DNA of 8,554 nt, taken from Thermohalobaculum sp035527255. GTDB lineage: Bacteria; Pseudomonadota; Alphaproteobacteria; Rhodobacterales; Rhodobacteraceae. Below are positions 6,009 through 8,554 of the stretch, one piece after another; the first letter of the stretch is position 1, and each line of letters begins with the position of its first letter. Position numbers and translations under genes: made by a program. The stretch is taken from assembly GCA_035527255.1 (NCBI GenBank), contig DATLAW010000236.1, positions 1 through 8,554 of the forward strand, given 5' to 3'. The notes beneath the pieces were generated by a model, which saw only the letters and a program-made list of their open reading frames with translations, did not search any database and had not been told where the DNA came from.

Positions 6009-6548
6009 ATGACCAATACCAAATCCCTCCGGGCTGCGTTGGCCGCCCTGCCGTTCGCCGCCGCCCTCGCCGCCACTGGCGCCAACGCCAGCGGCTGCCC
6101 GGCCGAAAGCGTCCTGACCGAGCCGCGCCAGATCGAAATCATGCCCGATGTCGGCGTCGACCGGCCGGTCCTCACCATGATCGACCTGACCGGCTGGCGC
6201 GGCCAGGGCAACTTCCTGCTCCGCACTCGCCGCCTCACGATCGCCCCGGATGGCATCGTGCCGACCCACTGGCACGACGACCGCCCCGCGATCCTCTACA
6301 TGCTCGAGGGCGAGTTGATCGAGCACAACTCGTTCTGCGCCGTGCCGATCGTCTTCAAGGCTGGTGACTATGCCCCGGAATTCGGCCCCGGCTATGCCAG
6401 CTGGTGGGAGAACAAGAGCGGCAAGGCCAGGCCCACCGAGGCGTTGGGAGTAAAATACCGCCATGAAAATCGAGATGTCGGCGATACCAAAGGCACCACA
6501 GAAATACGGATTGTGCTGAAGCGCCGCTTCGAGCCGGCTGAATTGTGA
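6009..6548 (+). CDS. Secreted cupin-domain protein with an aberrant C-terminus
   Basis: A 179-residue frame with AGGAGA at 5997-6002 and six-base spacing to the ATG; the longer frame from 5880 has no such support. Residues 1-27 form a signal peptide (cleavage after ANA), so the product is periplasmic. A small cupin barrel follows: THWHDDRPAILYMLEGE (86-102) gives metal-type His87 and His89, and AGDYAPEF with SWWENKSG (about 118-138) is the second motif, where the usual His appears as Ser131. From about residue 139 the sequence stops looking like cupin. Bases after about 6425 are the antisense of the GST gene below, so the native tail and stop were lost and the frame closes by chance at 6548. 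Enzymatic role unknown. Folding is doubtful but possible, since most of the barrel is kept. Confidence 0.7.
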   Translation: MTNTKSLRAALAALPFAAALAATGANASGCPAESVLTEPRQIEIMPDVGVDRPVLTMIDLTGWRGQGNFLLRTRRLTIAPDGIVPTHWHDDRPAILYMLEGELIEHNSFCAVPIVFKAGDYAPEFGPGYASWWENKSGKARPTEALGVKYRHENRDVGDTKGTTEIRIVLKRRFEPAEL

Positions 6549-6992
6549 TGAAAGGCCAGACGTCGCCAGTTTCGCGTTAGCTTCCCATTCAAGCCATAGC
6601 GACGGGTCGGCAGGTCGCGGCCCGGTCCGGTGCATCAATGCGCGCAATGGAACCAGCATGACCTCGTCCGCATAGAGATCAAACAGGCGGCATCGGGCGC
6701 GCTCGGCCGGAGCGGCTGGATACAGGGCAATTTGCAGATAGGCATCTTCGAGATATTCAAGGATTACTGTTGAGTCGTAGAGTTCCAGATCACCATCGAC
6801 CAGCACCGGCACCTGACCCTTCGGGTTGATGGCCATCACATCCGGGTTCTTTGGCGCATAGCCGGTTTCCTGGTTGAACGGGACCAGCACGCGCTCGAAA
6901 GGAATGCCCTTCTCGGCCAGCGCAATTTCGACCTTCTTGGCGAATAGACTGAGGCGGGCGGAATATAATCTCATAATATATCAGTCCCCTTG

Positions 6993-7028
6993 CTATCTCG
7001 CGATGCCAGCCTATCTCGCGATGCCAAC
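6993..7028. repeat. Two tandem 18-bp repeats upstream of the GST start (candidate operator)
   Basis: The unit CTATCTCGCGATGCCAGC (6993-7010) is repeated at 7011-7028 with one mismatch. Each unit carries the TCGCGA core within the near-palindrome ATCTCGCGAT. The repeats end 18 bases before the GST start codon on the minus strand, where a repressor or activator of that gene would act. The 18-base period is close to two helical turns, so two dimers could bind the same face. It may equally be a simple slippage duplication. Confidence 0.55.
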
Positions 7029-7151
7029 AAATCAGGTGCAATTCGCGGCCCGGCTTTCTTGTCGGGCGAAAACATTCAGCCTGACCACTCATGTCAGCTA
7101 CAGCAATACGTTGCGGTCTTCCAGGCGATCTTGGGGGATCTCGGCCGGGTC

Positions 7152-7173
7152 TCCTGACAGCGTCATGTCAGGA
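7152..7173. promoter_or_regulatory. Perfect 8-bp inverted repeat TCCTGACA-N6-TGTCAGGA
   Basis: TCCTGACA (7152-7159) and TGTCAGGA (7166-7173) flank six bases. The shape (CTGACA/TGTCAG half-sites) resembles operators of DNA-binding regulators more than a terminator, since no T-run follows on either strand. No gene start lies close enough on the plus strand, so it may be left from a deleted gene. The flanking gap 7029-7226 has no convincing coding region. Confidence 0.4.
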
Positions 7174-7185
7174 TCGTCTTTAGGA

Positions 7186-7207
7186 GCGCGCCAGGCTGCT
7201 GGCGCGC
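7186..7207 (-). terminator. GC-rich hairpin after the 7227-7724 gene
   Basis: GCGCGCCAG (7186-7194) pairs perfectly with CTGGCGCGC (7199-7207) around a 4-base loop, 20 bases beyond the stop codon of the minus-strand membrane-protein gene. The T-tract is absent (TCCTAAAG follows on the minus strand), so this is a weak or rho-assisted terminator, or an mRNA 3' stabiliser. Confidence 0.5.
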
Positions 7208-7226
7208 CCCTTGGTCAGATCAGGTG

Positions 7227-7724
7227 TCAGCCGCGCACCTCGCGCCAGCGGACCACGGCAGCGGTGACGATACCGAAAATCACATGTCCGGCGCAGGACG
7301 CCCAGGCCAGTGGAATGAACCCGAGGAAGGCGGGCAAACCGGCGATCAGGTGCGCCATGACATAAAGGGCGAAGACCCAGAGGCCGAGGCCGAAGCCGGC
7401 GCCAACCACCCACCAGGGCAGGAATGGCGTGACAACCCTGGCGATCGGCCGCGCGACGAAGAGGTAACCGAGTGGGTAGAACACCACCCCGACGACGCCG
7501 TGGATGAATTCGGCCCAGAACCAGCTTTGCAGCCCGAACACCGACTGGACCAGCGCCGCCGGTTGCAGCGGGCCGCCGACCAGGAGCGGGGTGACAAAGC
7601 GCGCCCAACCCTCCCACACAATATCCGCAGCCGCGCCGGCCAGAACCGCCGTGACCAATGTTGCACCGGCGATTGCCGGGAAGAGCGGGGCATGCAAGCC
7701 CGGTTGTGAAATAGCACGGTTCAT
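7227..7724 (-). CDS. Small polytopic membrane protein, possibly DUF1440/YagU-like
   Basis: The 165-residue start at 7724 is preferred to the longer 7829 start because AGGAGGT (7737-7731) stands six bases upstream and the extra 35 residues are not membrane-like. Four membrane spans are predicted near 13-34, 67-90, 100-128 and 132-158. Histidines sit in or at the spans: H75 (EFIHG), H125 (VMAHL) and H147 (CAGHV), with acidic residues at 34, 38 and 72 and a basic RWREVR tail. The order of features (AGA..W.E near the start, HG..FYPLGY, a late GH.IFGIV and a basic end) recalls the YagU/DUF1440 inner-membrane family, but this is a by-eye impression. Function is unknown. It is intact between two decayed regions and divergent from the gene at 7905. 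Confidence 0.7.
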   Translation of the reverse strand: MNRAISQPGLHAPLFPAIAGATLVTAVLAGAAADIVWEGWARFVTPLLVGGPLQPAALVQSVFGLQSWFWAEFIHGVVGVVFYPLGYLFVARPIARVVTPFLPWWVVGAGFGLGLWVFALYVMAHLIAGLPAFLGFIPLAWASCAGHVIFGIVTAAVVRWREVRG

Positions 7725-7862
7725 CTCGTGACCTCCTGTGGCAGTGCGATTGCAGTGAATGTGACCTGCGCGAAGCCGAATGCAAAATGCCATCGGGTTA
7801 TCGTGCCAATACCGTCTCGGCATTTCCAAATTCTCGCAATGTAGCCGACCCTATGGGCACTG

Positions 7863-7883
7863 GCACCGCCGGATTGCCGGTGC
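7863..7883 (+). promoter_or_regulatory. Hairpin in the 180-bp divergent intergenic region
   Basis: GCACCG (7863-7868) pairs with CGGTGC (7878-7883), nine bases before the AAGGAG of the next gene. The region 7725-7904 should hold two outward promoters. The best minus-strand -35 is TTGGCA (7808-7803), with no good -10. Nothing else stands out. Confidence 0.25.
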
Positions 7884-7904
7884 GGCGCAAAAAGGAGAAC
7901 TGAC

Positions 7905-8123
7905 ATGCGACTGCGCACACAGAAGGAATTTTTCATAGCGCTGGCCTGCTACAGCGTCTCGATGGTCGCACTTGCCGGCGGAATTTGGATCGCCGGCGGC
8001 CCGACGCGGGCGCTGCAGCGGCCACTTGGCATCGTGGCCATGATACCCGCCGATTGCTCCGACGCGGCTAAGTGCCTGATCCTTACGAGCCTCGACACGG
8101 CCCAATTGACGGACGGACGCTGA
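7905..8123 (+). CDS. Small single-span membrane protein, 72 residues, unknown
   Basis: ATG at 7905 has a strong AAGGAG (7892-7897) with seven-base spacing, so translation is likely. Residues about 9-31 (FFIALACYSVSMVALAGG and following) form one membrane span after a basic MRLRTQK, giving an N-in anchor or uncleaved signal. The rest (PADCSDAAKCLILTSLDTAQ) is short and soluble with two cysteines and matches nothing I recognise. It ends two bases before the NDH-2 remnant start and was probably co-transcribed with it. Given the deletions next door, it may itself be the head of a longer gene joined to foreign sequence, which would explain the nondescript second half. Confidence 0.5.
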   Translation: MRLRTQKEFFIALACYSVSMVALAGGIWIAGGPTRALQRPLGIVAMIPADCSDAAKCLILTSLDTAQLTDGR

Positions 8124-8125
8124 AA

Positions 8126-8495
8126 ATGACCGGTCATGGAACGGCGTCATCCCCGGCGAAGGTCGTGATCGTCGGCGCCGGTTTTGGCGGCCTTGCCGCC
8201 ACGCGGGAGCTTGCCAATGCGAATGCAGGGCAAACAGACAACGCCGATGAACGCCGCCGGCAACTTACTTTTGCAGTGGTTGGCGCCGGGCCGACCGGTG
8301 TCGAGATAGTGGGCGCCATCGCCGAGCTGGCGTCGCGCGGCGGTGGCCGAGATCAAAGAGGTGTGAAGCTCTCCGGGTTCCCGGCCTGGCTGCTGTGGGC
8401 GGTCGCACATGTGTATTTCCTGATCGGCGCGCGCAACCGTGTGGTGGTGGTGACGAACTGGCTGTGGAGCTGCCTCACATTCGACCGCGGCGCGA
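8126..8495 (+). pseudogene. ndh: Type II NADH dehydrogenase (NDH-2), reduced to three joined fragments
   Basis: From ATG 8126 one frame reads three separate blocks of NDH-2, the monotopic flavoenzyme that passes electrons from NADH to quinone. Residues 12-30 (KVVIVGAGFGGLAATRELA) are the FAD-binding Rossmann start. Residues about 38-70 (DERRRQLTFAVVGAGPTGVE onward) are the NADH-binding Rossmann start, normally about 130 residues later. Residues 80-123 (VKLSGFPAWLLW, VYFLIGARNR, NWLWSCLTFDRGA) are the C-terminal membrane-anchoring part. A full enzyme has over 400 residues; about 300 are missing, including the quinone site and most of both nucleotide domains. The frame stays open to the window end through chance sequence after 8495. 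It cannot be an active NDH-2. Confidence 0.8.
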
Positions 8496-8554
8496 ACCTA
8501 CTTCCTGTTCGGCGTCGAGCATATTCTGCTCGGCGTCGACCATCTGCTGTTCGT
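8493..8554 (+). pseudogene. Fragment of a HupE/UreJ-type membrane protein (runs off the right edge)
   Basis: In a different frame from the NDH-2 remnant, bases from 8493 encode RTYFLFGVEHILLGVDHLLF and continue past the edge. The pattern G-x-x-HI-x-x-G-x-DHLLF, with paired His/Asp/His, is the signature of the HupE/UreJ_2 membrane family (metal-related permease-like proteins). Codons before about 8493 are NDH-2 sequence, so this gene has lost its start and signal region. Whether the rest is intact lies outside the window. Confidence 0.65.

Larger units (their letters stand above)
5844..6974 (-). pseudogene. Glutathione S-transferase, 3'-truncated and running into antisense of the cupin gene
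   Basis: The minus-strand frame from ATG 6974 codes for 376 residues, but only about the first 183 (6974 to about 6425) are GST. The thioredoxin-like half has MRLYSARLSLFAKKVEIAL (Ser9 as likely catalytic position), the cis-Pro motif QVPVL (Pro56) and the glutathione-binding DST (67-69). The helical half includes LFDLYADEVMLVPLRALMH and the N-capping-like FGIADISIFM (162-171). GSTs of this kind are about 200-210 residues, so the last 20-25 are missing. Residues beyond about 185 are translated from the antisense of the cupin gene to a chance stop at 5844. The start has AAGGGG about 12 bases upstream. The product may be unstable. The family is clear; functionality is doubtful. Confidence 0.7.

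Noticed and set aside
7040..7063. Short GCCCG/CGGGC hairpin as a terminator
   Set aside because: Only five base pairs, loop too long, and no gene end or T-run close by.
6874..7365. 163-codon plus-strand frame across the GST promoter
   Set aside because: It contains the tandem repeat read twice (LAMPAYLAMPT), starts in GST antisense, and shows no domain or ribosome site.
7725..7829. 35-residue N-terminal extension of the membrane protein at 7227-7724
   Set aside because: The extension is His/Arg-rich and passes through the AGGAGGT that serves the ATG at 7724.

Overview
The window looks like a high-GC alphaproteobacterial chromosome segment. This rests on GC-rich codon use, the style of the TAXI-TRAP proteins, strong AGGAG-type ribosome binding sites, and the family types present. 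No rRNA, tRNA or CRISPR array is visible. No taxon can be fixed from the sequence alone.

The layout has three parts. (1) 1-479: the left edge cuts through the first 19 codons of an IS110-family transposase on the minus strand. Its leader has an inverted repeat whose promoter-proximal arm pairs with the transposase Shine-Dalgarno. Between it and the next gene lie an unassigned short reading frame and a probable promoter with a palindrome. (2) 480-5758: an intact four-gene plus-strand operon. It encodes a TAXI-type periplasmic solute receptor, a PLP enzyme of the D-cysteine desulfhydrase / ACC deaminase fold, a fused TRAP permease (small and large membrane parts plus a C-terminal DUF3394-like domain) and a small universal stress protein (Usp). 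The receptor and permease should import a small organic acid or amino acid. The PLP enzyme probably breaks it down by beta-elimination or deamination, and the Usp resembles those that tune TRAP transporters. (3) 5759-8554: a stretch with repeated signs of deletion. It contains a secreted cupin gene and a glutathione S-transferase gene whose 3' ends were fused head-on, so each reads through the other's antisense. It also holds an intact small membrane protein, a 72-residue membrane peptide, an NADH dehydrogenase (NDH-2) gene reduced to three short in-frame pieces, and a scrap of a HupE/UreJ-type membrane protein at the right edge.

The contrast between the well-preserved operon and the eroded right part is the main structural feature. 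The best candidate for new biology is the operon, a TAXI-TRAP importer packaged with its own PLP lyase and Usp. The best candidates for a second look at genome evolution, or at assembly quality, are the cupin/GST and NDH-2/HupE junctions.
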